Assembly: GCA_905479105.1 (NCBI GenBank)
Contig: CAJQLE010000003.1
Span: 558,001 to 622,000, forward strand
Length of the DNA: 64,000 nucleotides
Direction: 5' to 3'
Origin: an uncultured Flavobacteriales bacterium
GTDB lineage: Bacteria > Bacteroidota > Bacteroidia > Flavobacteriales_G > Salibacteraceae
The notes under the pieces are model-generated. The model ran no database searches. It was not told the DNA's origin and saw nothing but the letters and a program-made list of their open reading frames with translations. Each line of letters opens with the position of its first letter. The first letter of the stretch is position 1. Position numbers and translations under genes: made by a program. Shown piece after piece: positions 9,330-18,340 of this stretch.

Positions 9330-10187
9330 ATGAATCAAGAAAAAGAAATTAAGCTGTCGAGCGGATACTTCGCATTGGCTGGTTTTGTTACTCTCATAGC
9401 TATAGCCATAATAACAATCGTTTTCCGGTTATTTCCGATAACAGCAATTGCCGCAATTAGTGCGATTATAATGATACCGGGTTTCTTCTTTATTAACCCA
9501 AATGGCTCACGAGTAATGACCTTATTTGGCGACTATAAGGGTACAATGAAGGCCAATGGATTCTTTTGGGCAAATCCATTCTTTACCAGAAAGCAAATTT
9601 CGTTGAGGGCGCGAAACTTTGATAGCGACCGCGTAAAGGTGAATGACAAATTAGGAAACCCAGTTATGATTTCTGTGATCTTGGTTTGGAGAGTCAGAAA
9701 TACTTTTAAAGCGGCATTTGAAGTGGATAACTATGAAAATTTCGTGCGTGTTCAAACAGATGCAGCCGTAAGAAAAATGGCAGGTTCATATCCATATGAT
9801 GATTGGGAAGACAATGATGATTATAAGATCACATTGCGCTCAGGAATGGAAGAAGTGAATAAAGCATTGGAAGATGAGCTAAGCGAACGATTAGAGATTG
9901 CTGGAATCGAAGTTTTAGAAGCACGAATTGGGTACTTGGCCTACGCTGAAGAAATTGCCAGTTCAATGCTTAAGCGCCAACAAGCAACAGCCATCATTGC
10001 CGCCCGAGAAAAAATCGTTGAAGGTGCCGTTGGAATGGTAGAGAATGCGCTTTCACAATTATCTGAAAAAGGAATTGTAGAATTTGATCAGGATAAGAAA
10101 GCCACAATGGTCAGTAATCTGATGGTAGTACTTTGCTCAGACAAAGAAGTAACTCCAGTAATTAACACAGGATCTCTGCATCAATAG
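9330..10187 (+). CDS. SPFH/band-7 (stomatin/prohibitin-like) membrane protein
   Basis: The 285-residue protein has two adjacent N-terminal membrane segments (about residues 14-55) followed by a band-7 domain (about 60-240) with GSRVMTLFGDYKGTMKANGFFWANPF at its start and VFRVRNT-type strands. SPFH proteins form oligomeric membrane scaffolds that often influence protease activity or lipid domains; no substrate can be inferred here. The two genes that follow are tiny and abut it (10192 and 10346), so all three are probably one transcript ending at the hairpin at 10501. Confidence 0.88.
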   Translation: MNQEKEIKLSSGYFALAGFVTLIAIAIITIVFRLFPITAIAAISAIIMIPGFFFINPNGSRVMTLFGDYKGTMKANGFFWANPFFTRKQISLRARNFDSDRVKVNDKLGNPVMISVILVWRVRNTFKAAFEVDNYENFVRVQTDAAVRKMAGSYPYDDWEDNDDYKITLRSGMEEVNKALEDELSERLEIAGIEVLEARIGYLAYAEEIASSMLKRQQATAIIAAREKIVEGAVGMVENALSQLSEKGIVEFDQDKKATMVSNLMVVLCSDKEVTPVINTGSLHQ

Positions 10188-10191
10188 AATT

Positions 10192-10344
10192 ATGGATAAT
10201 TACAAACTTGTTAAAAAAGGAATCTTTGAGAAGCTGGCTTCATTTGAAGAGAGAATTAATTCAATGAGTGCAGAAGGATGGAATGCCATTTCCATGTCTT
10301 CAGATAATAATAGCATCATTCTACTAATGGAGAGAAGAAGGTGA
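10192..10344 (+). CDS. Small protein of unknown function in the SPFH operon
   Basis: A 50-residue reading frame starts 4 bases after the SPFH stop and ends 1 base before the next ATG. It reads MDNYKLVKKGIFEKL at the start and IILLMERRR at the end. Its tight packing between two clear genes supports real coding. The pattern (YKLV..G..EKL......MS.EGW) resembles small DUF4177-like proteins, which have a short beta-alpha-beta fold, but this is a weak resemblance. Confidence 0.6.
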   Translation: MDNYKLVKKGIFEKLASFEERINSMSAEGWNAISMSSDNNSIILLMERRR

Positions 10345-10345
10345 T

Positions 10346-10498
10346 ATGGCTAAAAAACCATTTGCATTAAGAGTAGACGAAGAGATGATGAAGGCCATTG
10401 AGAAATGGGCTAATGATGAATTTCGCTCTGTAAATGGGCAAATTGAGTGGATGCTGAGCGAGCAGTTGAAGAAGGGAAGGCGCAATCCTAAGAAATAA
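10346..10498 (+). CDS. Arc-like ribbon-helix-helix DNA-binding protein
   Basis: The 50-residue protein starts MAKKPFALRVDEEMMKAIEK and continues through WANDEFRSVNGQIEWMLSEQ to a basic tail (LKKGRRNPKK). This is the strand-helix-helix layout of the Arc/MetJ family: PFALRV is the DNA-reading strand, followed by two helices. It probably represses or tunes its own operon through the palindrome at 9281-9301. It is the last gene before a strong terminator. Confidence 0.8.
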   Translation: MAKKPFALRVDEEMMKAIEKWANDEFRSVNGQIEWMLSEQLKKGRRNPKK

Positions 10499-10500
10499 AA

Positions 10501-10529
10501 AAAGGGCGGCCCAATTTGGGCCGCCCTTT
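10501..10529. terminator. Strong bidirectional hairpin between the RHH gene and rpmH
   Basis: AAAGGGCGGCCC and GGGCCGCCCTTT form a perfect 12-bp stem around a 5-base loop, with A/T runs on both sides. It begins 3 bases after the RHH stop codon and lies 22 bases past the end of rpmH, so it can end transcripts from both directions. Confidence 0.85.
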
Positions 10530-10550
10530 CAAATTTATTGAAAAGAAGAA

Positions 10551-10709
10551 TTACTTCTTGAAAGGCATTTCGTCAGAAACTGTTAGACGCTTTCTACCTC
10601 TAGCTCTTCTTCTAGCTAATACTTTTCTGCCGTTTTTAGAACTCATACGCGCTCTAAAACCGTGCTTATTTTTTCTCTTTCTGAGGGAAGGTTGGAATGT
10701 CCGTTTCAT
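10551..10709 (-). CDS. rpmH: 50S ribosomal protein L34
   Basis: The 52-residue basic protein begins [20 protein letters not shown], followed by [20 protein letters not shown], which is the L34 signature. Eight extra residues follow the core (ending DEMPFKK). L34 is part of the large ribosomal subunit. A good Bacteroidota promoter lies 24 bases upstream. In many bacteria rpmH lies next to rnpA or dnaA; here it stands alone. Confidence 0.96.
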   Translation of the reverse strand: MKRTFQPSLRKRKNKHGFRARMSSKNGRKVLARRRARGRKRLTVSDEMPFKK

Positions 10710-10732
10710 GCTATTTACTTATAAAAGGGCTG

Positions 10733-10762
10733 CAAATGTAAGTGACTTATTTTAATTCTCAA
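10733..10762 (-). promoter_or_regulatory. Bacteroidota promoter for rpmH
   Basis: On the minus strand TTG (10762-10760) is followed by 19 bases and then TACATTTG (10740-10733), an exact match to the flavobacterial form TTG-N19-TAnnTTTG. The rpmH ATG is 24 bases further on. The upstream half lies within 6 bases of the stop codon of the large neighbouring gene. Confidence 0.7.
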
Positions 10763-10767
10763 GTATT

Positions 10768-13700
10768 TTATTGCTTTTCTTTTACGAAAGGCAAAGTAAC
10801 TTGTTTATCCTCTGACTTCAGCATGATGTTATACATGCCAGTGCTGAGTTCACCGATGTTTAACACGACTTCTTGTGAAGGTGAAAAAGTGACATTAAGG
10901 ATTTGCTTCACTGTTTTTCCTTGCATATCGATCACCGTAATATCGCCTTGATGAATACTGCCGATGTTTTCAAACCTCAAGTTTATCGTTTCCTTGGCTG
11001 GAGATGGGTAAAGCTTGATAGACAATCCACCAAGTTCGTTTATACCAGTTATGATCAAAGCTTCAGACCATAAACTCCAGCAATTGCCGTCAAATAATCT
11101 TAAAAGGTATGATCCATCTCCCAGTTTGGCAAACTTGTTTTCTGCAGTTATCGTGCTGCTGTCATCATAACTCCACTCATAGCTATCCGCTAGTGATGTT
11201 GTCGTGATACTGTCACCAATATCTAATATAGACGGAGTAGAGGGTATTGGCCAAACCGTCATGTAAACAGCGTTAGACCAAGCAGAACAGCCATTGTTAT
11301 CAATAATGCGAACCCGCACTGAGTCGCCATCACTTAAAAATGCAGTGGACCAATTGTTTAAACTGTCTTGCTGCTCCAAAAGACCTTGAAGAAAGAAAGC
11401 ATGTTCACTGATTGAATCTGACACATTCGTGAATAAAACGGTATCTCCAAAACAAATACTGTTGTTTTCAGCATCGCTGCTTAAAACTGAACTAGGATTT
11501 TCGACTTCTTGAAGCGTCATTATTTCTTCAGCGCTACAACCATTTGAATCCGTCACATTAACCAATATCTCATCATTGTCTTGAGGTGTGAAAATAGATA
11601 CATTCGAATTTGGTCCAAGTTGAATCAATGAATTGTTCAAATAGAACTTGTACAATGCGTAACCAGGTGTGGTAATCAAATCAACAGTATCACCTTCGCA
11701 AAAAATGTTGTTCGAATCGTTGGATGATAGCCCGATATAAGGTGATACAACATTGATATAGTCTGTTTTAGTGTGAGAGCTAATCCCATTGGCGTTGGAT
11801 GCTTGCAGAGTTATTGTGTACACCGCAGTATCCAGAAAAATAATACTTACGTTTTGACTGCCTTGAGATGTTCCATTCGCGAAAGAATAGCTTGCTGGTG
11901 TTATTGTCCAAAACCAAGATGTCGGAGACTGAGAAGATTGATCTAATAAATTGATGGCATCGTTCACACATGAAACAGTGTCAATGGCAATAAAATCAGC
12001 TGCCGGAGCTGCTGTAAGCTCTATACCATCAATTGCCATATCTGACTGCCACTCACTTCCTGAAGTTCCGTTAAAACGCAATTTTACATTTTGGCCGATA
12101 TAGTTTGTGAGATCAATCGAGTCTAATTCCCAAACATCACCTTGAACCCCTGAGATGGTCCATAAGTTTTGCCAAGTGCCATTGGAAAGGATATCTACAT
12201 CCAGATCATTCATTTGAGAAATGTTGCCATTTCTGTGATAAGCGAATTTAATTTCAGGAATTGAAACATTATCAAGATTGATGCAGGGACTTTCCAAAAG
12301 AGCTGTTTGATTTAAGCACCAAGAAGACTCTATGTACATATAGTTGCCGCTGCTTGTGCCTGGTGCGTAGTCTAAACTTGGCCCTGTGCCTGGGGATGGT
12401 GTGCCACCAAAGTCTGTTCTCCAGTCATCATCATCACCAGATCCATTGGCCACGTTAGTCCAGTCAAAGCTGTTGCAATTGATATTGCATCCACCTGTAG
12501 AGCATGGCGAATTGTCTTCAAAATCTTCAACAAGAGGAAGACTAAGCCCCGCCTCAACTTCTAACGCTCCTAGTACTTCAATAGAGTCCATTCCGTTGGC
12601 GTTAGAAACAACAAGTTTTATATCATAGAATCCTATTTGGGTAGCAACAATTTGAGCATTGAATGAACTTGCCGAAGTTCCATTAACGAACGTCACTCCC
12701 GCGTTTGGGGTGATGGTCCAATTGGCTGATGTTGCTCCGTATGCACTGTTGTTGATTAAGTCAATAGTATCTGGCTTACAAATACTTGTGTTTTCTATGT
12801 TCAATTCTAAGAAGGCTGTTGGAGCGAGGGTGAGCGGATAATACAAGTCGCTTTGCCAAAGGCCTCTTCCATATGTTCCTGCTCTCAATCGAGAATTCAC
12901 CCAATCACCTTGAGGATGATATATCTCTAGCTCTGTTACTCCGACATTCACGGGCAGTCCGTTGTCAAATGGAATCCAATTCGGCAGCGTATTATCTGTG
13001 TAATACACTCCCGCATCAGTGCCAACATAAATTCCCTCATTCGAGAACGGGTCTGCAACAAGGCCATTCTTGTTGATTAATGGTAGGTTAGAGTTTATGC
13101 TCGTCCAGCTGGTTCCGCCATTGGTTGAATGGTAAACGATGTTGTTTCGAATAATCCATAATTCATCCGTATCAAATGCTGAAGTTTCAACATCTCTTAA
13201 GGTTCCGCTGCCAGGAAGGGTCGATGTTAGATCTACCCAAGTTGGTGCCGCTCCAAGTGCATTGTCTGATCTGAAAAATTTGTTGTCTGATCTTATTGCG
13301 AACAATCGGTTGCCGTCAATTTTACCTTGTCTCAATTGACGCATGTTTGATGAATTAGATCCAGCCAACGAAGCACTAATTGGAATGAATGTTGGTGGTG
13401 ATGCTAGCGCATTCATTGTTCGATACACGTTTTTGTAGCCGATAAACATAACATCAGAGTTATTTTGGTCTAAAATGTATGGTGTGACCCAAGCTCCTTG
13501 CTCGGTTATTCCATTTAAGTTAATTGCTGCGAAACCTCCAAAGCTCAATCCGTTGTTCATTGAACGTGCAATATTTCCGTAATACAGCGAAGCATACATT
13601 ACATTATCGTTGTTTGGATCGATGATACATTCCATACCGTCACCTCCACGCTCAGTGCGGAAAAGTGTATTGTCCCAAACGGCTGTTCCATTGTCTTGGT

Positions 13701-15168
13701 AGCCATTGATGACAAGCGGATTGGTATTTTGACTGACCCCAATTTTATAGATTTGGGCTACGCCTAAACTGTCTGAAATCTCAGGCCAAGTTGCTCCACC
13801 ATCATTGGTGTAATACAATCCACCGTCATTGCAGTTGTATAGTTTTCCATCTAAAGGAGAATATTCTAACCAGTGGTGGTCAGCATGTACCGAAGCTGCA
13901 GTGGGGCTTCCTACCCAATGCGCAGCGCAGTCCCACGTTACTCCACCATCCCACGACTTGAAAATATTTACGCCACCTACGTATACGATATCGGCATTAT
14001 TAGGGTCTGCAGCAATGGCCAAGTCATACCAGCCCTGTCCGCCACCTCCTGTGGCTGAGGGGTTTTCGCTCCACTGTAAAATGTTTGGTGTGGTTGATTG
14101 TGCAGCAAAGGTTAATCCTGCATCGGTTGATTTAAAAAGACCGCCAAAAGCTGAGCTCACGGAACTCACTAAATAAACCACATTGCTATCAGCTGGGGTA
14201 ACTGCTATTGAAAGGCGCTCGCTGGAGGAAAGACCAGAGAGGATTTCGGTCCATGACGCACCAGCATCCGTGCTTCGCCAAAAGTTAGCTCCACCAGATG
14301 TTTCTGTAGCATAAACAATATTTGGATTACCAGGCTGAAACTTCATGTCTTTGAAATTGTTAGAAGGGCTTTCAAGACTCCATGATCCACCGCCATTTAT
14401 ACTTCTGTATACTCCACCTGAAGTGGCCGCCAAAATATAGGAAGGATTGCTAGGATGCATAAGCATTTGCCCCACGGTATTATTTCCCATTCCAGTGTTC
14501 GAAACAAACCAACTAGCTCCGCCATCCACTGATTTATAAACTCCCAGTCCAGGAGCATTGCCTCCATCACGATCGCCCGTTCCGATGTACATGATATTAG
14601 TATTGGTTGGGTCAATAAGAATACTTGAAACGCGAAGGCTCGGAAGATCATCGGTATTTGAATCCCAAGTTTGTCCCGCATTCGTGGTTTTCCAAAGTCC
14701 GCCAGATGCAGATCCAACCCACAATATGGATGGGTTTGTAGGGTGAAAAGCAATATTGTTCAGACGCCCATTTCCATTAGGTTGTCCAGTCCCATTAACT
14801 GGTTTCATGCGCGGCCCGACTTCAGTCCAATCACCATTAATACTCTCAGTGCCTGAAAGGGACTGATTATAGGCTATTCGCCATGAGGTATAATTGCTAA
14901 TGGTTTGGTCTGCTGGTGGAAATGAACCATCAGGATTAACGCGTTCTTGCCAATACCACTCCCATCTTTTAAATACTTTCCATCCATCTCCTCTCGTTCT
15001 TTCTCTTCCATCCCAATATTGCTCAAAAGCACTTTGTGTTTCGTAGAAGTTAGCACTTGGATCCTGCATCATATCGATCCAAACGGGCGTATTTGCGGTG
15101 TCTATTGTTTGAGCTATACTTGGAGTGATAGCCATAACTATCAACAAAGAGAGTAAGATTCTTTTCAT
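10768..15168 (-). CDS. Giant BNR/VPS10-like beta-propeller protein with type A T9SS sorting signal
   Basis: This secreted protein has about 1466 residues. The chosen start gives a clean signal peptide (MKRILLSLLIVMAITPSIAQ); a TTG 9 bases upstream is the alternative. A conserved-looking N-terminal module with FYETQSAFEQYW and FKRWEWYWQERV lies at about 41-77. Many BNR/sortilin-type blades follow (NAGQTWDSN, DGGASWF, DGGVTWD and others, about 120-780), then PKD-like and MAM-like segments with paired cysteines (about 800-1350). The C-terminal 90 residues form the type A sorting domain (LKLYPSPAKETINL-like, ending LPFVKEKQ). It is exported by T9SS and probably surface-anchored; this family is often called glycosyl hydrolase, but I see no catalytic evidence. 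Confidence 0.88.
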   Translation of the reverse strand: MKRILLSLLIVMAITPSIAQTIDTANTPVWIDMMQDPSANFYETQSAFEQYWDGRERTRGDGWKVFKRWEWYWQERVNPDGSFPPADQTISNYTSWRIAYNQSLSGTESINGDWTEVGPRMKPVNGTGQPNGNGRLNNIAFHPTNPSILWVGSASGGLWKTTNAGQTWDSNTDDLPSLRVSSILIDPTNTNIMYIGTGDRDGGNAPGLGVYKSVDGGASWFVSNTGMGNNTVGQMLMHPSNPSYILAATSGGVYRSINGGGSWSLESPSNNFKDMKFQPGNPNIVYATETSGGANFWRSTDAGASWTEILSGLSSSERLSIAVTPADSNVVYLVSSVSSAFGGLFKSTDAGLTFAAQSTTPNILQWSENPSATGGGGQGWYDLAIAADPNNADIVYVGGVNIFKSWDGGVTWDCAAHWVGSPTAASVHADHHWLEYSPLDGKLYNCNDGGLYYTNDGGATWPEISDSLGVAQIYKIGVSQNTNPLVINGYQDNGTAVWDNTLFRTERGGDGMECIIDPNNDNVMYASLYYGNIARSMNNGLSFGGFAAINLNGITEQGAWVTPYILDQNNSDVMFIGYKNVYRTMNALASPPTFIPISASLAGSNSSNMRQLRQGKIDGNRLFAIRSDNKFFRSDNALGAAPTWVDLTSTLPGSGTLRDVETSAFDTDELWIIRNNIVYHSTNGGTSWTSINSNLPLINKNGLVADPFSNEGIYVGTDAGVYYTDNTLPNWIPFDNGLPVNVGVTELEIYHPQGDWVNSRLRAGTYGRGLWQSDLYYPLTLAPTAFLELNIENTSICKPDTIDLINNSAYGATSANWTITPNAGVTFVNGTSASSFNAQIVATQIGFYDIKLVVSNANGMDSIEVLGALEVEAGLSLPLVEDFEDNSPCSTGGCNINCNSFDWTNVANGSGDDDDWRTDFGGTPSPGTGPSLDYAPGTSSGNYMYIESSWCLNQTALLESPCINLDNVSIPEIKFAYHRNGNISQMNDLDVDILSNGTWQNLWTISGVQGDVWELDSIDLTNYIGQNVKLRFNGTSGSEWQSDMAIDGIELTAAPAADFIAIDTVSCVNDAINLLDQSSQSPTSWFWTITPASYSFANGTSQGSQNVSIIFLDTAVYTITLQASNANGISSHTKTDYINVVSPYIGLSSNDSNNIFCEGDTVDLITTPGYALYKFYLNNSLIQLGPNSNVSIFTPQDNDEILVNVTDSNGCSAEEIMTLQEVENPSSVLSSDAENNSICFGDTVLFTNVSDSISEHAFFLQGLLEQQDSLNNWSTAFLSDGDSVRVRIIDNNGCSAWSNAVYMTVWPIPSTPSILDIGDSITTTSLADSYEWSYDDSSTITAENKFAKLGDGSYLLRLFDGNCWSLWSEALIITGINELGGLSIKLYPSPAKETINLRFENIGSIHQGDITVIDMQGKTVKQILNVTFSPSQEVVLNIGELSTGMYNIMLKSEDKQVTLPFVKEKQ

Positions 15169-15252
15169 ATAGTTCAAATTTACTAGTCAGTCGTTTAGAA
15201 AATAAAAAAGACCCTCAAATGTGAGCCTTTAAATTTACTTATGATTTGATTC

Positions 15253-15849
15253 CTAATCTTCGATAGTCACATGAGCCCAGTTTTCTCCCGATTTTATCCG
15301 ATAGAGTTGCATTTCAGAAATGCCAAATTGCTTGGCTAAGATTTTTAATCTCGTTTTTCTTTTCGGATCAAAAATCTTCTTCTTTAAACGCTTTACTTGA
15401 GTCGCATTAAGCTTATGCCCTTTATAAGGTTTGGTTTCTTTTCTTTTTTTTCTCGCTAATAGGACGTTTGGATTGGTTTGCTGATGCAATTCCATTTCTC
15501 GCTTTGAGGTCCATTTGAGGTTGTCAATATTGTTATTGAGTTTGTTGTAATCTAAATGGATAACAAACTGTTGATCATCGTTTTCTCTTTTTCTGAAAGA
15601 GTCAGCAACCAGTTTATGAATGAAAATCTGCTTATTCTTAATCCTAGTGCCATTCTCTGACTTGTAGAATTGTTTGTATCGAAAAACTGGATATCCATCA
15701 ACTAGGCTTCCTTTAAGAAGACGTCCTTTTTCTAATGAATCGGAGTAACTTACAATCCGGCCATAATTAGATATGGCATAATTATAGCGCAATTTGTCTT
15801 CTCCTAAGTCAATTTCCTTCCACTCCTCGTCCCAGTAAGACTTGATCAT
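15253..15849 (-). CDS. Free-standing NUMOD4/HNH homing-endonuclease-like protein
   Basis: The 198-residue protein starts with a NUMOD4-like DNA-binding motif (EEWKEIDLG and YAISNYGRIVSY, about residues 5-32). An HNH-type nuclease region follows (FIHKLVADSF, HLDYNKLNNNIDNLKWTS, about 75-115). A basic C-terminus contains a helix-turn-helix (LKILAKQFGISEMQLYRI, about 165-185). This order is that of phage and intron HNH homing endonucleases. The canonical first histidine of HNH appears as V-I-H-L-D, so the active site is plausible. No intron, intein or phage genes surround it. Confidence 0.75.
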   Translation of the reverse strand: MIKSYWDEEWKEIDLGEDKLRYNYAISNYGRIVSYSDSLEKGRLLKGSLVDGYPVFRYKQFYKSENGTRIKNKQIFIHKLVADSFRKRENDDQQFVIHLDYNKLNNNIDNLKWTSKREMELHQQTNPNVLLARKKRKETKPYKGHKLNATQVKRLKKKIFDPKRKTRLKILAKQFGISEMQLYRIKSGENWAHVTIED

Positions 15850-16005
15850 TATTAAACAAATTTTGATTTATACAACGATAGTAAATTATCTCCAATTTTA
15901 GTGTTAGTTGTTGTCACATGACTTTCGCTTGTATGTGAATGGAAAAGAATGAAAAATATCGAATAGATTTCAATAGGCCATTTATAATAATGATTTTTGC
16001 GCCTT

Positions 16006-17802
16006 ATGGCCGAAGAACGCAAAAAGAGGGTAAGTAAAGATGCCCTGAAACGAGCAGCGAGAATTTTTAGATATGTGGCTCCCTATCGCAGCAAGTTCAC
16101 CTTAGGGTTGATCTTTCTATTCCTTAGTGCTTTTACTTTCATGACTTTTCCGAGCTTGCTCGGCCGACTTCTGGCAGGAGACGATGCCAAAGAGAGTCCG
16201 ATAGATTCATTTTTTAATCTTGAGAATATCAATCAAGTGGCGTTGCTTTTGATGATGGCATTTGCTCTGCAATCGTTTTTCTCCTTTATGAGAATCTATC
16301 TTTTTGCAGATGTAACGGAGCGCGCCATAGCGCAATTAAGAAAAGACACCTTTGGCCATATGATAAAACTTCCCATGACTTTTTTCAATGGAGAAAGAGC
16401 GGGTGAGCTTAGCAGTCGTATTAGTAACGACATCACGCAGTTGCAAGATACATTTATGACTACGCTGGCTGAATTAATTCGTCAGGCCATCATTATATTT
16501 TTTGGAGTGTCATTGCTCTTTTTTTACAGCATAGAATTGACGTTGGTAATGCTTGTCTCTCTTCCCGTGATGATGCTGGCAGCGGTCTTTTTTGGTAAAT
16601 TCATTAAAACCTTGTCAAAAGCTGCTCAATCTGAATTAGCAAAGAGTCAAGTAGTGGTGGAAGAGACCATCACAGGCATTCAAAGTGTAAAGGCATTTAC
16701 GAATGAATTTCTTGAAATGCTCAGGTATGATGGGGTCGTGGAAGATGTTCGAAAGCTGGCAATGAAAGGTGCTAAATGGCGTGGCGCTTTTGCTTCATTT
16801 ATCATTTTTGGTTTGTTTGGAACCATCGTTTTAGTGATTTGGTATGGCGTTAAATTGAGAAACGATGGCGAAATCGGTTTAGATGTTCTTACTTCTTTCA
16901 TTCTTTATTCTGTATTTGTTGGGGCGTCAATAGGTGGAGTGGCTGATGTTTTTGGCAAGCTTCAAAAAGCAATAGGTGCTACTGAAAGTTTGTTTGACCT
17001 ACTAGAGAAATCCCCAGAGGAATTGAAGCCTCAAAACGAATCTGAGAAACTCTCTCTGACGGGGAAAATTGAATTTAAAGCTGCCAAATTTTCATATCCA
17101 ACGCGTAAAGAGAAACCCGTACTTCGGGGGGTAGATTTTCAAGTTTTACCTGGTGAGAAAGTCGCCATTGTGGGACCTAGTGGGGCAGGAAAAACAACGA
17201 TTTCAGCATTAATGCTGCGCTATTTCGACTTGGATGAAGGGCAAATATTGGTTGATGGAAAACCTGCTGAAGGTTTCCCCATTTCATCACTACGAAATGA
17301 GATGGCATTGGTGCCTCAAGACATTATTTTATTTGGTGGCACGATCGCTCAAAATATTGAATATGGAAAACCTGGGGCTTCAATTGAAGAGGTGAAAAAG
17401 GCAGCCAAAAAAGCCAATGCCTTGGAGTTTATTGAAGCTTTTCCAGAGGGTTTTGATACGCTCGTGGGAGAACGAGGAATTCAATTAAGTGGTGGGCAGA
17501 GACAGCGAGTAGCCATTGCCCGGGCTATTCTTAAAGATCCCAAAATTTTAATTTTAGATGAAGCCACTTCTTCCTTAGATTCTGAAAGTGAACGGTTGGT
17601 TCAACAGGCTCTTGAAACGCTAATGGAAGGCAGAACAAGCTTGATCATTGCACATAGGTTAAGTACGATTCGAAAAGCAAATAATATTCTGCTCCTCGAT
17701 CATGGATTAATCAAGGAACAAGGCACCCACGAACAGCTGATGAAAATAGAGAATGGAACTTACCGTAATTTAACGGAACTTCAATTGCTGGAAGTTAATT
17801 AG
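16006..17802 (+). CDS. ABC exporter, fused permease and ATPase
   Basis: This 598-residue half-transporter is related to lipid and drug exporters. The chosen ATG (MAEERKKRVSKDALKRAARI) is preferred to a TTG 9 bases earlier. Membrane segments cover about residues 30-310. The ATPase domain has Walker A VGPSGAGKTT (about 392), signature LSGGQRQRVAIARAI (about 496) and Walker B ILILDEATSSLDSESE (about 516). A charged insert with DDAKESPID between the first two helices is unusual in length. Neighbours do not reveal a substrate. Confidence 0.9.
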   Translation: MAEERKKRVSKDALKRAARIFRYVAPYRSKFTLGLIFLFLSAFTFMTFPSLLGRLLAGDDAKESPIDSFFNLENINQVALLLMMAFALQSFFSFMRIYLFADVTERAIAQLRKDTFGHMIKLPMTFFNGERAGELSSRISNDITQLQDTFMTTLAELIRQAIIIFFGVSLLFFYSIELTLVMLVSLPVMMLAAVFFGKFIKTLSKAAQSELAKSQVVVEETITGIQSVKAFTNEFLEMLRYDGVVEDVRKLAMKGAKWRGAFASFIIFGLFGTIVLVIWYGVKLRNDGEIGLDVLTSFILYSVFVGASIGGVADVFGKLQKAIGATESLFDLLEKSPEELKPQNESEKLSLTGKIEFKAAKFSYPTRKEKPVLRGVDFQVLPGEKVAIVGPSGAGKTTISALMLRYFDLDEGQILVDGKPAEGFPISSLRNEMALVPQDIILFGGTIAQNIEYGKPGASIEEVKKAAKKANALEFIEAFPEGFDTLVGERGIQLSGGQRQRVAIARAILKDPKILILDEATSSLDSESERLVQQALETLMEGRTSLIIAHRLSTIRKANNILLLDHGLIKEQGTHEQLMKIENGTYRNLTELQLLEVN

Positions 17803-17833
17803 AAAGTCTCTTCTCGCCTTGATACATTGATCT

Positions 17834-18232
17834 TTAGACCCAAGCGCAAACTAAACCTCCAAACCCTTGCTCAAATGTTTGCCAAGCCAAGTCAAAGGCA
17901 ATTAGCTTAGGATCTATTACGGCATTGAAGCTAATGCCGAAAAGAAAGGCAATACTATAAATCAAAATTCCAGCGCCAGCGCCTATAAAAGCGCCATACT
18001 TAAAAGAATCTTTGATCCTTTTAAACATGTAAGTAAGTACTGTAATGAGAAGCGCAATAACGAAATACACCAATCCAGCGATCAATAGAAATAGGTCTTT
18101 CGGATAGGAAATTTTAATGAAATCATTCAACACAATTCCATGCCAAGCATAGGAAAGACCGTACATGACTACAAAGCAAACGAGCCACGAGATGAAAAAT
18201 TTACGATCAGGATGCGGTAAAATGTTATTCAT
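17834..18232 (-). CDS. Small integral membrane protein of unknown function
   Basis: The 132-residue protein has four predicted membrane helices (about residues 10-30, 43-66, 78-98 and 105-130 with breaks). It begins MNNILPHPDRKFFISWLVCF and ends WQTFEQGFGGLVCAWV. The layout of four helices with polar loops recalls DUF1761/DUF2177-type membrane proteins, but I cannot confirm a family. It is convergent with the ABC exporter and 32 bases away. Confidence 0.65.
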   Translation of the reverse strand: MNNILPHPDRKFFISWLVCFVVMYGLSYAWHGIVLNDFIKISYPKDLFLLIAGLVYFVIALLITVLTYMFKRIKDSFKYGAFIGAGAGILIYSIAFLFGISFNAVIDPKLIAFDLAWQTFEQGFGGLVCAWV

Positions 18233-18340
18233 AAGGCCAATGAAGGGCAGTAATTGCTATGTTTTTAAGACGTGTCTACGATGCTTTACGTCTAAAGATT
18301 CAAGCATGCGATTTTTTAACACCTTTGAATTCTTCTGCAA

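Noticed and set aside
13829-14176. Antisense ORF inside the VPS10-like gene (and other long shadows at 12386, 14397, 8730 and 41236)
   Set aside because: They lie opposite clear coding sequence, show no family motif, and arise from codon bias in the real frame.
15208-15240. Weak hairpin after the NUMOD4 gene as terminator
   Set aside because: Only a 4-bp uninterrupted stem (CTCA/TGAG) with mismatches; too weak to list.
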